DNA from: Chamaecyparis obtusa
Taxonomy: Eukaryota; Streptophyta; Pinopsida; Cupressales; Cupressaceae
Reading direction: 5' to 3'
Assembly (NCBI GenBank): GCA_027943335.1
Contig: BSBK01007034.1
Span: 186,001-250,000 of the forward strand
Length of the DNA: 64,000 nucleotides
Positions within the stretch are counted from its first letter, which is position 1; each line of letters starts with the position of its first letter. The notes beneath the pieces are model-generated. The model ran no database searches, was not told where the DNA came from, and saw nothing but the letters and a program-made list of their open reading frames with translations. The position numbers and the translations under genes were made by a program. Shown here piece by piece: positions 1 through 11,345 of this stretch.

Positions 1-236
1 TAAAATTTAAGTACATTACATGTGTGTAGGTAAAATAAGATTAAAATCTAAAATTATATAAATACAATTATACATAATTATCCTAGAGAGAGAGAGAATC
101 TTAAGTGTGGAGACAGATAGTGTTAAAAAGTACGATGAGATTTTTAAGGGAATGGGGGGTATCTTAAGGGGTTTGGTGAGAGAGTCTTAATTAGTGTCAA
201 AGGGTAGCATGAGAAATAAATAGTCTTAATGGACAA

Positions 237-270
237 GGAGAGAGAGAGAGAGGGAGGGAGAGGGTGTGGA
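237..270. repeat. GA-rich microsatellite
   Basis: A run of GA dinucleotides grades into GGGA repeats. It is simple sequence with no coding content. Confidence 0.8.
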
Positions 271-324
271 CAGAGTATTAAGGAGTTTGGTGAGAGTCAT
301 AATGGGCACATGGAGAGAGACAAA

Positions 325-665
325 GTTTTAAAATTTTCTAACATTTTCTAATAATTTTCTAACATTTCCTAATTTTTTCAAAGGTTTCAAATTTTTCTAA
401 ATTTTCCTAAAGTTTCAAGTTTTTATAAATTTGCCTAAGATTTTAAATTTTCTTAATTTGTTCTAAATTTTTCTAATAAAAATAATTTAAAACTACATTT
501 TAACTTTACTAATTAAAAATAGTTTAAAAACAACCAATAAGATTACTAAAAATCTAAAACTTTCTAACATTTTTTAGTTTTTTCTAATATTTTCTAATAT
601 ATTTTATAGTATTTTCTAACATTTTCTAGTATTTTCTAATATTTTCTAACATTTACTAACATAAT
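325..665. repeat. AT-rich degenerate tandem repeat, unit about 10-12 bp (TTTTCTAACA-like)
   Basis: The motif TTTTCTAACA, with variants such as TTTTCTAATA and TTTCCTAA, recurs more than twenty times with irregular spacing. It has the look of a degraded short-unit satellite or slippage-derived array. No gene is present. Confidence 0.7.
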
Positions 666-981
666 TTTGTAACTTAGACCTAATTTCTTAAAATTAGAAA
701 TTACCGAAAATGAAATAACTATTTGAAAATAAAAATATTAATTAAAATAATTTATAAACATATAATTTATAATAAGAAATCATTTTTAAAAAATATGTGT
801 ATACCTGGAATATACAACAGTCGAAGGAGATGGAATAGAAGGCAAGGAGGACAAAGTCAACAAGGTCGTCACGAGGTCATCAGGGGGTTCTCTCTAACAC
901 TGGGGTCTATTGTTCTTTGTGAATAGTAATTGTGAAAATGACACCCCTCTGCCAAAAATTTGTAGGAAATCCAGTGTAAGG

Positions 982-1074
982 GGTCTTTGCACAAAGACCT
1001 TGTTATCCCTTCGGGTGAAGTACCCCACGTCAGGGTCTTCACGTGAAGAGGTCATATGTCTTTGTGGGAAGACC
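982..1074. repeat. Cluster of three quasi-palindromes sharing GTCTT/AAGAC arms
   Basis: 982-999 is GGTCTTTG-CA-CAAAGACC, a perfect 8-bp inverted repeat. 1036-1049 is the perfect 14-bp palindrome TCTTCACGTGAAGA, preceded by GGG. 1058-1074 carries GTCTT then GGGAAGACCCC, a third, imperfect version. All three lie within 95 bases and share arm sequence, so they read as diverged copies of one hairpin. Their role is unknown. Confidence 0.65.
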
Positions 1075-1197
1075 CCTACTGCATATGAAGACCTTAAAAA
1101 TTGAATTTTTGGGCCCAACCAAAAATCGTTCATCCCCAAAAGTGGGACTCACTTTTGTGGGTTCACCCAATTCATAGTCTCTCATATTCACAAGTGT

Positions 1198-1539
1198 TTG
1201 AAATTCCCCCATAATGGAGAAATAATCATGATTAATCATAGTCTCTATCATCCTTTAGCACCTCGAGAGAACTTTGACCTTGATTTATTTTGGCCTTACA
1301 TGCATCAACCAACACAACCTTGTAAAGACAATCCTTTTCAATCGTATCATAAATTCAAGATCCAAAAGATTTGTGAGCTTAGTGATCCTAAGGATGTTCC
1401 ATCTCCTTTATTTAGACCCGAACTTCTTCCTACACCTTCCAAAACTTTGATATATGCTTTTGTTCCACCTCCTAAATCTTATAAACATCCCATCGATGTT
1501 ATCTATCAACCTAGTGTGGTTCCTTTTTCTTCCCTCTAA
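1198..1539 (+). pseudogene. Unassigned 113-codon open frame in TE0
   Basis: The frame encodes a proline-rich, hydrophilic polypeptide with no domain I recognise, no signal peptide and no membrane segment. A second open frame, 1813-2010, is acidic and Asn/Asp-rich. Both lie between AT-rich repeats and the putative 3' LTR of TE0, so they are probably remnants of the element's last coding region. A chance ORF is possible, because composition in this stretch is less AT-biased than around it. Confidence 0.25.
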
Positions 1540-2138
1540 AGAAGAAAAGGACCCAATGTTAATGGATCCTCAACCTAACCAAATCTCAAGAAAAACCAAG
1601 TGTAACCATTGTGCTTGTGATCACTGTTATAAATGATGTGGTAGAGCCTATGAGCATGTTTCCCAAAATATTTCTTCCCCTAAGACACGTACTAATGCTT
1701 TGATTTCCTTTGACCAAACTATGCATAGCCCAATGGAGGAGTTAATTTAAAAATGATGAAATAGAACAAATATGATAATTCTATTCAATTCTTAGATTCT
1801 ATTACAATTAAATTGGATGAAGATGATACTCTTGATGATGTTTATTTCAATATTTCTAATACAAATAATTATATTCATGCTAGTGATTCTAATGATATGT
1901 ATGAGCTTACTGATGTTAATCATGAATTACTAGCTATTTTTTCAAAAAATTATCTCTTTGTCCTAGAGATGAACAAACTTAACCATCTTTACAACATGGT
2001 CCTTATTTAGAACTCGTTATTGTTCCATATATCATTCTTGGTGTTTCTCCTCTTATGTTTTGTCTGGACATTCCCTAAACACTACAGACTGAGATGGAGG
2101 GGCAGGTGATATGCTTGATTAGATCCTCTTGTATGGTC

Positions 2139-2143
2139 GATTC
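2139..2143. repeat. TE1 target-site duplication, left copy (GATTC)
   Basis: GATTC immediately precedes the TE1 terminal TGTAGG. The same five bases follow the other terminus at 3942-3946. Confidence 0.85.
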
Positions 2144-2541
2144 TGTAGGATTTGAGTAATACAAATCCACAAAACTTGAAGATCACATGCATACAAAAAC
2201 CTATTACAAGGAAGTAGAGACAAGAAGAGGGCAAAGGTTTGACTCAAAAATATGAAGAAGAAAATATCCTCAAAATAATGAATGAATTAAATGTACAATG
2301 GATCATCCTTATAAAGGAGATCAAAAGCCTTGAAAGGCAAACCTAAAAAGTAGAAGTGCATGTAATAATTAGTTAAATTATTACAAGACTAATGCATGCA
2401 AGTTTATATTTAAAACAACTAGTGCATAAGTTTAAATCAACTAGTGCATGTGTGTTTAAATATAAACAACTAAAAATAAAAGTGTTGACATATTAAGAAG
2501 GGAGTAAAGTTAATTAATATAATTAATACTTTACTCTAACA
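2144..2541 (-). repeat. TE1 3' LTR
   Basis: 398 bp, starting TGTAGG and ending TAACA in plus orientation. It aligns end to end with 3547-3941. Confidence 0.92.
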
Positions 2542-2552
2542 CCCCCCCTTAA
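2542..2552 (-). promoter_or_regulatory. TE1 polypurine tract
   Basis: Seven C followed by TTAAG on plus, that is CTTAAGGGGGGG directly before the TG of the LTR on the element strand. This is the expected plus-strand priming site. Confidence 0.8.
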
Positions 2553-3198
2553 GATGCACAACAATGCAGCTACAAACAATGCAAGAAGAAAGAAAAGGAA
2601 ACTACAATGCTGAAAGCATAAAAATGGGTCCCAGCAACATGGCCTTATGAGGCACCCATGTACAAAAGAGTCTCTATAAAGTGGAGAAATAGAGAAAACC
2701 ACATGGGAAAAACTCTACTCCAAAAAGAGACAGAGGCTAGTCTGAATGACTAAAGAAGCCTCCAAAACTAGGGATGTTCCAGAAAATAGGAACAAAAAAT
2801 GAACATGTAGAACATCACTAAAGCAAAAGGATGCAAACTCTGTCAAAAAGTAACTGCTGATCTAAAGATCCTCCACAAAAATATGACCAGGTAGAGAAGA
2901 CTATAATCTACATGAGTTCCCTCAAATGACACTACTTGAATCAGGAGGCAAACAAAGACAAACACCTGAACTCGAAGATACAGATGGCATAAACACCAAA
3001 AGCCTGAAGAGCTGATCAATCAAAGCTGGAAGAGTGCATCCAAAAATAGGAAAGAAAAGAGTGTCCATATGGTAAATGATCCATCTCACCGGAATGCGTA
3101 GGTACCCAGCCACTGCAACTGCCTAGTACATAGGATCAAATACTGAATACAAAGCTCACACTATCAAACCAAGGAAGCAGTAGAACCAACAGTAGAAA

Positions 3199-3408
3199 CC
3201 CCCCCCCATACTGCTGACAAGGGAGTAATGACAGGTACACTAAAAGTAGTGCCAATAAAAATTGCATCGTGAAGAACCAGGAACATCGAAGGTGCATAGA
3301 AAGCACAAGCACAAATAAAGATACCCTAAGGCTAATGTCATGGAAGGAACACTCACTTGAAAAAGGTAGATGGAAAACAAAGGCAAATATCAAACCCCCC
3401 CCCCCCCC
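3199..3408 (-). repeat. Two long G-runs inside TE1 (G9 and G14 on the element strand)
   Basis: C9 occurs at 3199-3207 and C14 at 3395-3408. Together with the 7-base run at the polypurine tract they give the interior three G-homopolymers on the element strand. They may be slippage products or extra polypurine-like primers. Confidence 0.7.
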
Positions 3409-3534
3409 AACACTTTATAATGGAGTGCGAGTACAAATAGCACGAACATGTGCTAGATCCCATCAAAGCAATAGAATGGCACTTTATCTCAGTGTGTGTG
3501 CATAAAAGAATGCTACAAAAGTGAAGTATACACT

Positions 3535-3546
3535 GCTCTGATACCA
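3535..3546 (-). promoter_or_regulatory. TE1 primer-binding site (initiator Met-tRNA type)
   Basis: On the minus strand TGGTATCAGAGC lies directly against the LTR end. This is the classic Ty1/Copia primer site complementary to the 3' end of initiator tRNA-Met. Confidence 0.9.
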
Positions 3547-3941
3547 TGTAGGATTTGAGCAATACAAATCCACAAAACCCGAAGATCACCTACATACAAA
3601 AACTTGTTACAAGGAAGTAGAGACAAGAAGAAGGCAAAGGTTTGACTCAGAAATATGAAGAAAATATCCTAAAAATAATGAATGAATTAAATGTACAATG
3701 GATCATCCTTAATAAGGAGATCAAAAGCCTTAAAAGACAAACCTAAAAATCAGAAGTGCATGTAATAATTAGTTAAATTATTACAAGACTAATACATGCA
3801 AGTTTATATTTAAAACAACTAGTGCATAAGTTTAAATCAACTAGTGCATGTGTGTTTAAATATAAACAACTAAAAATAAAAGTGTTGACATCTTAAGAAG
3901 GGAGTAAAGTTAATTAATATAATTAATACTTTACTCTAATA
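3547..3941 (-). repeat. TE1 5' LTR
   Basis: 395 bp, homologous to 2144-2541. It ends ...CTAATA on plus, where the other copy has CTAACA. The right TSD copy, GATTC, is 3942-3946. Confidence 0.92.
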
Positions 3942-3946
3942 GATTC

Positions 3947-6100
3947 TTTATGTTTTCTTGTTCTAATGTAGTTCCCCTGATGTTCTTCTTGTTATATTTT
4001 TTATTTATATTTTATTAGATGACCCTTGTTTCTTTGGTGGTGCAATGTGATGAAGGAATTAACATATTGTTGCATTCTTCTATTTAAAACTTGCATCTTC
4101 TATATGTTGTGCTTGTGTCACTATTCATAAATGTGTCTTTGTGTTGTCTAATTGAGGATGATACAAAATAGTGGCTACTTATTTATTTTTTCTATCTATG
4201 ATGATAGCCCAAAAATACTCTTCTTCATAACTCTTACTTGAAATCCTTCTATTGTACTTGTATTTATACTACCTTTGGGGAATGATGACATTTTATTTCT
4301 AAATAATTATAATATACATGAGTTATCATATTATTATACTAACCCCTGAGTTAGTAGATCCCTTTTGTGCTCTCTTTTGCCTTGTGTTCATTTCCCTTGG
4401 TTTTCCCTTTCTTATGGGTATCTCATAGTGGAAACATCTCTTGTGAGTGCATCTATGCTACATTGAATGAATTTTTTCTATTAAGGCATTTGTAATCCCT
4501 TTAATATGGGAGCATGCACTCTTCTCCTTATGCTACATTCTTCACACACACACAAAATGAATCAATTCAATCTTTTTTATGTAGATGGATAAGGAGACAA
4601 TTATTTCCTTATGTTCATCATTTAATTAGCATGTCCCTGTGCATAATTATTTCCCTGTGTTTATCTTTTAATTATCATGCCCATGTGCATTATCCAGTGG
4701 ATACCTTAATGAAAATAATGTTTTCTTTAAGGATTGATCCTCCTTTTCTAGATCCCTCTGGATATGATTCTTTCCGTAGGAATAATTTCCTTTTCAACAT
4801 CCCTCAATGGAGACAATTGTTTTGTTAAGGACTAATCCCTTTGTTTGATGGGTTGACAAGCATAGCATAAATTTCTAGACTATCAATGCCATCTTTTATA
4901 GTATTTCTTTCTCTTTGCATGATCCATCTTTAGGAAATACCATACTAGGCTAGTGGTCATTTCTCTTTCTCTCTCTTCACTCTCTCTCTCTCTTTTGAGT
5001 GATGTCTCTTTTATCTTGGTTTTGGATTTGATGAGGACTAAAGTTACTTGGGGGGTTAATGTTTTTTTGTGTCCTTGACCTTGATAACATTATTCTTATG
5101 AATTGATCTACTTTACCTAGAGCATAATATTTTCTCATACTCCTGATAAAGTGGGGGCTAGATGTATTATCCTTAAATGTTAGCACCCATTATTGGATGC
5201 TCTATTTGGCCCCATTTTGGTGATTTCAAGATTAGATATTTGGTATGGTTGATCCTGGAAAATGGATTCCTCTTTTCTCACTTATTCTCTACCATCTTGA
5301 CACTACTTCAAATTTGGGATCAAAATCCTAGGTTTAGGTTGGCTAGACTGATCTATAACCAGGTATAGATTGGCTTAATTGATCTGTACTATTGGATTTG
5401 GGACCAGATTCATCCTGAAGTCCTATGTCTGGGTGGTAATAGAAAAAAATATCTTGTGGTCATCCTAGATCAATTTTGAATCCCAAAATATTGGATGAGG
5501 CATAAAAATACCCTATCTATCTTCATTTTGAGATACTTGCATGATCTACAATTTTTCAATCAGTTTTCAAGAGAAATCAAGTGATCAAGAGAAATTAAGC
5601 AATTAGATTCAAGATTTGGAGGAAAGCATCTAATATCTAGTTTATCCAATCCATTCAACTTCATTACAATGAAATATTCTCCATTGAAGAAATTTTCTCT
5701 CCCATCATGGCCAAGTAGAGGAATTCTCAATCAGGAAATTTTTCCTTCCATCTATGTTCATCTCTCCTTCATTACAAGCGATTATCAAGCATACCTACAT
5801 TAAATATCTAGGAGTGGTATGCATAGATCCATGCATTTTTAGGGAATCCTTAATTCCTATCCTAAAAATAAAGGTCAAATCCTTGATTCTAATCATATTC
5901 AAGAATCTTCATGGGTATGATAAAATTCTACCTCCATCCATAAGGGTTTATACAAGGTGAATCTACCATTTACCTTTCTTCATACTTTACTTTTATGCAA
6001 TTTATTATCATTTTCAAAGTTGGTTCCTAAATAAGGGCTTGACCAAGGAAAACCCCTTTTACAAAACCTTTTCCCCATTTTTTTTTGTATAAGAACAAGT
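3947..6100. other. No gene seen; possibly the interrupted 3' LTR of TE0
   Basis: The sequence resumes after TE1 with TC-rich, AT-rich non-coding DNA. If the TGATATGC start at 2107 is a real LTR edge, this stretch would be the rest of that LTR. Without a second copy in the window neither the end nor the identity can be fixed. Confidence 0.3.
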
Positions 6101-9100
6101 TACAGAGCTGACAAAACTTTTCTACGTAGATCAAAAATACTCGAAGTATCATTGAAATTTTTGGGTAGAAACCCAGGGTATAGATTAACACAAGAGATAT
6201 ATACTAAGGTACAAATCATCTCTGATATTGTATACCCTTAGAAGAAGGATTAGATTTTATAGGATCATGGTTTACAATGTGAAGAGGTGCCACTCAAAAA
6301 ATCCAAAAAGGGATAGTCCAAATCTACACTAGCAACAACAATATAGAAGAAACAGAACAAGATGAGAATGCACAAATATAATTTTCATTCAACATACCTG
6401 GCTGTAAGGTCTTTTGAGTTAGGGCCAAATACAAACAACTACAATAGTAATTATACAATCCCCTAGCTAGTCCCATTCTATGACACATCAACAACTGGTA
6501 GAAACACTAAGGCAGACCTAAACTTGAGCTCGCAAGCCTCCAAGCAATCTCCTTGTCTCCAAGCATGCAAATCACTAGCTCTGCTATTACAAATATCAGA
6601 CAAACAATATGATCCTCAAGATCTCATAGGATCCAATTACTATCCTTTTCCCACTCTCCTCCTCCTTCCTGCCCCTAAACAAGTACCCAAACGTTCCTTA
6701 AATACATTTCTTCAACCACAAGTTGTTTAGAAGAAAGAAATAAATTCTAAAACCTAGTCAGCTCCTAAAACAAATAAATACTTAAATGCAACATCAATCA
6801 GCTCTCAAATAGCCTTAAAAACAATTAATTCTCCATGTCAGCCTCAAGATCCACATAGGAGAATGCAACACAAGCTACCAATATTAAATACATGAAGTTG
6901 GCCAACCAAATCCCCAAGAACTCTAGTTGGTAAGCTAAACTACTGAGCGCCAGTAAAACAATTGAGCTAGCTAAGCATCACCAAGCAAGCACGTTGACTG
7001 AGCACCACAAGCATCACCAAGCATAGGTTCTTTCGAGTGCCAAAATTTTATCAAGCTCCCTTTAGTGACTGATCCCTTCAATGACCAAGGCCCTTGGTCA
7101 AAGCTGCAATCGAGTAACACAGAAACACTCCAACATATAGGATTTCCAACTACCCTAGGATGCTCCTGCATCACAATGTTAGGATCTCAAAAAAGTTGAT
7201 TCAAGTGATTTTGAGAGTCATGTCAGTTATTTAGATATGAAGTACTATAGTTCCTATTTTGTTTCTAGATGCATTTAAATATTTCCTAATTTTCATTTCT
7301 ATCTTTATTATCATTTCCTATTTCAAAACTACATATTTAGTGAAGGATAATTGTCCCATTTAGTGCATGAGTCATCACTTGAGCCTACCAGGGAATCAAA
7401 CTTGTGAATGTGCAATCTTAAAAATAAGAGGTTATCTACCCTATTTGTGTTTCTTCCCTCTTCACTTTGTACAAGAAGTATGAGGTAATGTAATCACCTA
7501 GGAATTAGAAAACTAATCTAATTTAGCGAGTTCCATTGTCAAATGAAAGACATCCAAATCAGATCTATACACCCAAATTATAAATATTTAAGGGATCAGG
7601 TTCACCAAAATGTAATGAAATAAAATATGTGTGAAGTCATTCACTAGGATGGATGATCAAACTAGGAATCTCACACTTAAATTCTCTCACACATTAAAAG
7701 GAATATGATCCACTAGGCTCAAGGAGTCTTGAGTGTTGAATGGATGCAAAGATTCTTTCACTTGATTGGAAGATGTTTATGCAAAATGGAAATGGAAATA
7801 AAAGATCAAGGGAAAAAATGGAAGGAAATATGAAATGATGAGTATGCAAGTAGATAGTAGACTACAAATGCAATTTTGAGACCAGATCTAGGAAGCCAAG
7901 ACAATGATTTACTTGGGATCCAATTTTTAGTCTAAAAAGGTAGGTAGAGGAAACCAGGAGGGTTAGGGATGACTAGAGGTCAGGGGTGAGTGTTGTCACC
8001 TTTGACCCAATATAATCTATTGAAAATATTGTTAAATTGTAACTCTCTATCGAACCTTCTTGTATCCTCTTCCATCATTACACTAATTATAACCAAAATG
8101 CAAAAAATGAGAAAATGTTTGTGGAAAGGGGTTTTTCCATATCAAACCCTAGTTTTTGGAATTAACCATAAAACTAAATTGAAAAGTACTTGAAACAAAA
8201 GCATGGTAATATAAAGTAGAGGCTAGATTTGAGAAGAAGATATCTTATGTACCTTGATAGTGCAATTGTTCTTAATGTGGGATCACAACTATTGACGCAA
8301 TAGCATGACTCTACAAATACCTAAAAGGACATCACAAAAAACATTCTTGTATGATGATTGTTGAAGCTTACCATAATGAAAGATATGGTGTGATGAAATG
8401 CCTTAAATTTCTTGAAATGCTTGAATACTTGATTTCTCCTTGAAAGCTTGAACTTGAATAAGTGATTGATGTAATGAATATGATAATATAGGATGAATTG
8501 CCCAAATGAGGGAGGTAGCCAGCTTTATCTTAAACTTCACCAAGCCATTTTAGGTCTCAAAACTTGAAGGAGGACAATGTGAATCTAAATATCCTACTGA
8601 ATAAAAATACCTTAGCACCATTCAAATTTGGGCCTAATTTGTGGGGTATGGGATGGATTTGTAGGTCAGGAGTGAGTTGAATCACTCTATACCTTCCCAT
8701 TCCCTTTATACCATCCAATATAGGCTCAGATTTGGATCGAGGGTCAATTTGGATAGGAGATGCCCAAAATTTGCATAAAATCAAGGTGTAATATCAAAAT
8801 AAATACCAAATGTCACAAATAATAAAATAGGGCCTATGTATACAAAAGGTGATTGAATGGATGAAATAATTAAAGGGACACACCTTTAGTTAGGGGCCCA
8901 CATATAAATTAAATTAAGAGAGGACTCATTTATTAATATACTAATTAAATGAGTAGAAAAGTGATGTAACCAAATTAAAACCATACATTCACCTTTAGTG
9001 ATAAGAAACCAAAAATTGACTAACACCAAAGATGAACTGCTCTCTATTCTCCATCCACTACTCTGCTACTACAACAAGAATTAAGCCTATTTTATACAAA

Positions 9101-9810
9101 CTAAAAATTTCATTATTTGGCAGATTTTTGTAAAATCTAAAATTTTCTATTTTAGGTGATTTTCAAATCTAATCCAAAAAACATGAAAACTTATAAGAAT
9201 CAAATAAAAACCCATACGACATGAACTACCAACTTTCTAATTTAGAAGTAGTTACGATTTTGGAATAAATTGAAAAATAACTTTGTAAAAACTAGGAAAA
9301 AAAAGACTATTTTGAGGCCCTAGATGAAGGAATCTAGCCCCAAAAAATGTATCAATCTGAGGTCCAACATAGCTCAATTTTGTCTACATCAAAAAGTCCT
9401 TTGATGCATGCAATAATGAACATACACTAAAATAGGTCCTAACTAAGTGTGGAATTGGACACATTATACAAGGTGTGCAATTTACGATGCTAAAATGTTT
9501 TTTCCCCTAAAATACTTGTGAGACTCATCTTTAGGGACCAAAAACACAAACGGCTTAAGTTTCCTTAAATCTTGTATTTTTTGGCCCATAAAGATGAGCC
9601 CACATCTTCATTACTCTCAAGTAACGGTTGCAGTCTTAGAAACACATACATGTTGATAATGTGTACAAGTTTCTAACACTACAACTTGTGCTTCTAGTTA
9701 GTGAAGTTGTAGGCTCATGTTTAGGGGCCAAAAACACAAACAGGTTATGAAAACTTAGCTTGTTCACATTTTAGGCCCCTAAACTCTACTTTTGGCCTTT
9801 TGGACCTTTG

Positions 9811-9836
9811 GAGAGAGAGAGAGAGAGAGAGAGAGA
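9811..9836. repeat. (GA)13 microsatellite
   Basis: An uninterrupted GA dinucleotide run. Confidence 0.9.
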
Positions 9837-10146
9837 TCCTCAAGGGACAAAAAGTGGAATCAAGGGATACTTGACTACGTTCCCTCAAAATTTTGTGGAT
9901 GTTTTCTAGAAGACATACAAACCATGATTAAGGTAGAATAAGTCATCTTACATGAACTTGAAAATTCCTATTGTATTTCCCATTCAAGCTAGAAACACCA
10001 ATAAAAGTTAGTGAACATAAAATAAAGAATAGAAAAGTCAATTGGTTCTATGAAGTCCTTTGTAGTATTCATAATACACTTGTTCCTTGAAAACCAATAT
10101 TATCATAATAAATAATTGCAAAAGCGTATACTTCTCCATGATTTTT

Positions 10147-10440
10147 AGATGCATTTCCCTTGAATTCAATGTTAAAAAATTACAATGAAAATATATATTT
10201 ATTGTCCATCTGAGGAAGGTTGATTTGAAACTTTTCAAAAGCTCACACCCACATACTTCCAGACTATCTTTAGATGTATTTCCCTTAGATCCAGTTTTAA
10301 CAAAGTGTAATAAAAATACGTGTTTCTTGTCCACAAGTGCAAGGTTGATTTGAAACCATGCAAAAGGTCACACCTAAAAACTTTCAAAACATCTTCAAAT
10401 GTATATTCCTCAAATATAGTGTTAAAACATTCTAACGAGT
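10147..10440. repeat. Tandem repeat, 125-bp unit, about 2.4 copies
   Basis: Units start at 10147, 10272 and 10397. Shared phrases include AGATGYATTTCCCTT and GGTTGATTTGAAAC, and the spacing is 125 bases each time. Copies are diverged by perhaps 25-30%. It is non-coding, and the short minus-strand open frame across it is split by the repeat. Confidence 0.75.
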
Positions 10441-11340
10441 TTCAATAAATGAAATCATGAATATTCTTAGGTTCATAAGGTTATTTTTATTGGTTAGTTA
10501 TTCATCTATAGATTCTAGATGAAAATCCATCGTAAACTTATAAATTTTTGTTTGTTATACACTCATAAGGGAACTCACTGAATAAAATTTTTGAAAAGGG
10601 GGGAGAGAGAGAAAGAGGGTGGTGAGAGGGATAAGGGTGAAAGGGTGAGGGGGAAGATAGGAAGAGGGGGAGAGTTTGAGGCACACATAAATGGATATGT
10701 CTACTAATCAGATCCAAGGGGTTAGGATATCAAGCAAATTTTACGTTTGCAAAATCTTTTTTGAATAACTCTTTCAATGAAATAGTTAAAATATGACTTT
10801 TCTTGAATAGAGCCTCTCTTGTTTTAAGCATGTGCAAGTAGTTTTCACTTGAAAGAGACACCTCCTTTTTCTTTCCTTCTTTGAGTAGTTTTTGAGCTCC
10901 AAGAAACTACTACATAAAGAAAAAATGACTTCTAGATGAATGTGAACAAGCTGGTCCTTCACCCCTTTAACCTTCTTAGGACATAAAGGAAGAATTATAA
11001 CAATTCTAAGAATCTAGATCACCAATAGTAATAGTGAAGATATTTGTAAAGCCTCATTATGAATTAAAAATCTACATTGAATGGTTTTAACTTGGGAATG
11101 TCCATTTCTCAAAGTGAATTACTCATAAATAGCTCAATTCCACTAATATATGATTTTGTGAAATAAAATGATAGTGCAATAATCTCTTCTGGAGCCCATG
11201 CATTGTTCTTTATTAGCTTGTGAAAATTTCTCATAGGAGACACAAGTTTGGGTTTTCACCAACTTAGTATGGACCCCAAATTAATAAATACAAATAATTC
11301 ATTATGCAAGATGCTGAGAGAATGTAGTTAAGTATCCCTT

Positions 11341-11345
11341 CACTC
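11341..11345. repeat. TE2 target-site duplication, left copy (CACTC)
   Basis: CACTC directly precedes the TGTTGG terminus. The same five bases follow the other terminus at 18810-18814. Confidence 0.9.

Larger units (their letters stand above)
1..2106 (+). mobile_element. TE0: decayed internal region of an unclassified LTR element (3' part)
   Basis: The stretch holds short open frames (1198-1539 and 1813-2010) that I cannot assign to a known domain. It ends at a purine-rich tract, GGAGGGGCAGG (about 2096-2106), followed by TGATATGC, which looks like a polypurine tract abutting a 3' LTR start. The upstream 700 bases are AT-rich, low-complexity sequence. No reverse transcriptase or integrase motif is visible, and the 5' LTR must lie left of the window if this reading is right. 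The call as an LTR element rests only on the tract/TG junction and on the later insertion of TE1 37 bases downstream. It could equally be unrelated degenerate DNA. Confidence 0.35.
2144..3941 (-). mobile_element. TE1: small non-autonomous Copia-type LTR element (TRIM/LARD-like)
   Basis: Two direct repeats (2144-2541 and 3547-3941) of about 395 bp flank a 1,005-bp interior. Read on the minus strand the element runs LTR (3941-3547), a 12-base initiator-Met-tRNA primer-binding site, a non-coding interior, a G-rich polypurine tract and LTR (2541-2144). LTR termini are TG...CA, except that the 5' LTR now starts TA instead of TG. A 5-bp TSD (GATTC) brackets it. No gag, protease, RT or integrase frame is visible, so it must rely on an autonomous Copia for mobilisation. 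The LTRs differ by roughly 3-4% by eye, plus a 3-bp indel. Short ORFs inside are not convincing. Confidence 0.92.
6101..11340. other. Non-coding stretch without recognisable genes
   Basis: Only short, unconvincing open frames occur on either strand, none with a known motif. The stretch contains GA microsatellites (9811-9836 and about 10597-10625), two diverged copies of a 30-bp phrase containing CCAAAAACACAAAC (near 9536 and 9727), and the 125-bp tandem repeat listed separately. Confidence 0.6.

Noticed and set aside
4514..4828. 104-codon plus-strand open frame
   Set aside because: No recognisable domain; it lies in TC-rich DNA that may be an LTR.
6524..6730. 68-codon open frame with Ser/Leu/Pro-rich translation
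   Set aside because: Isolated and without a motif; compatible with chance.
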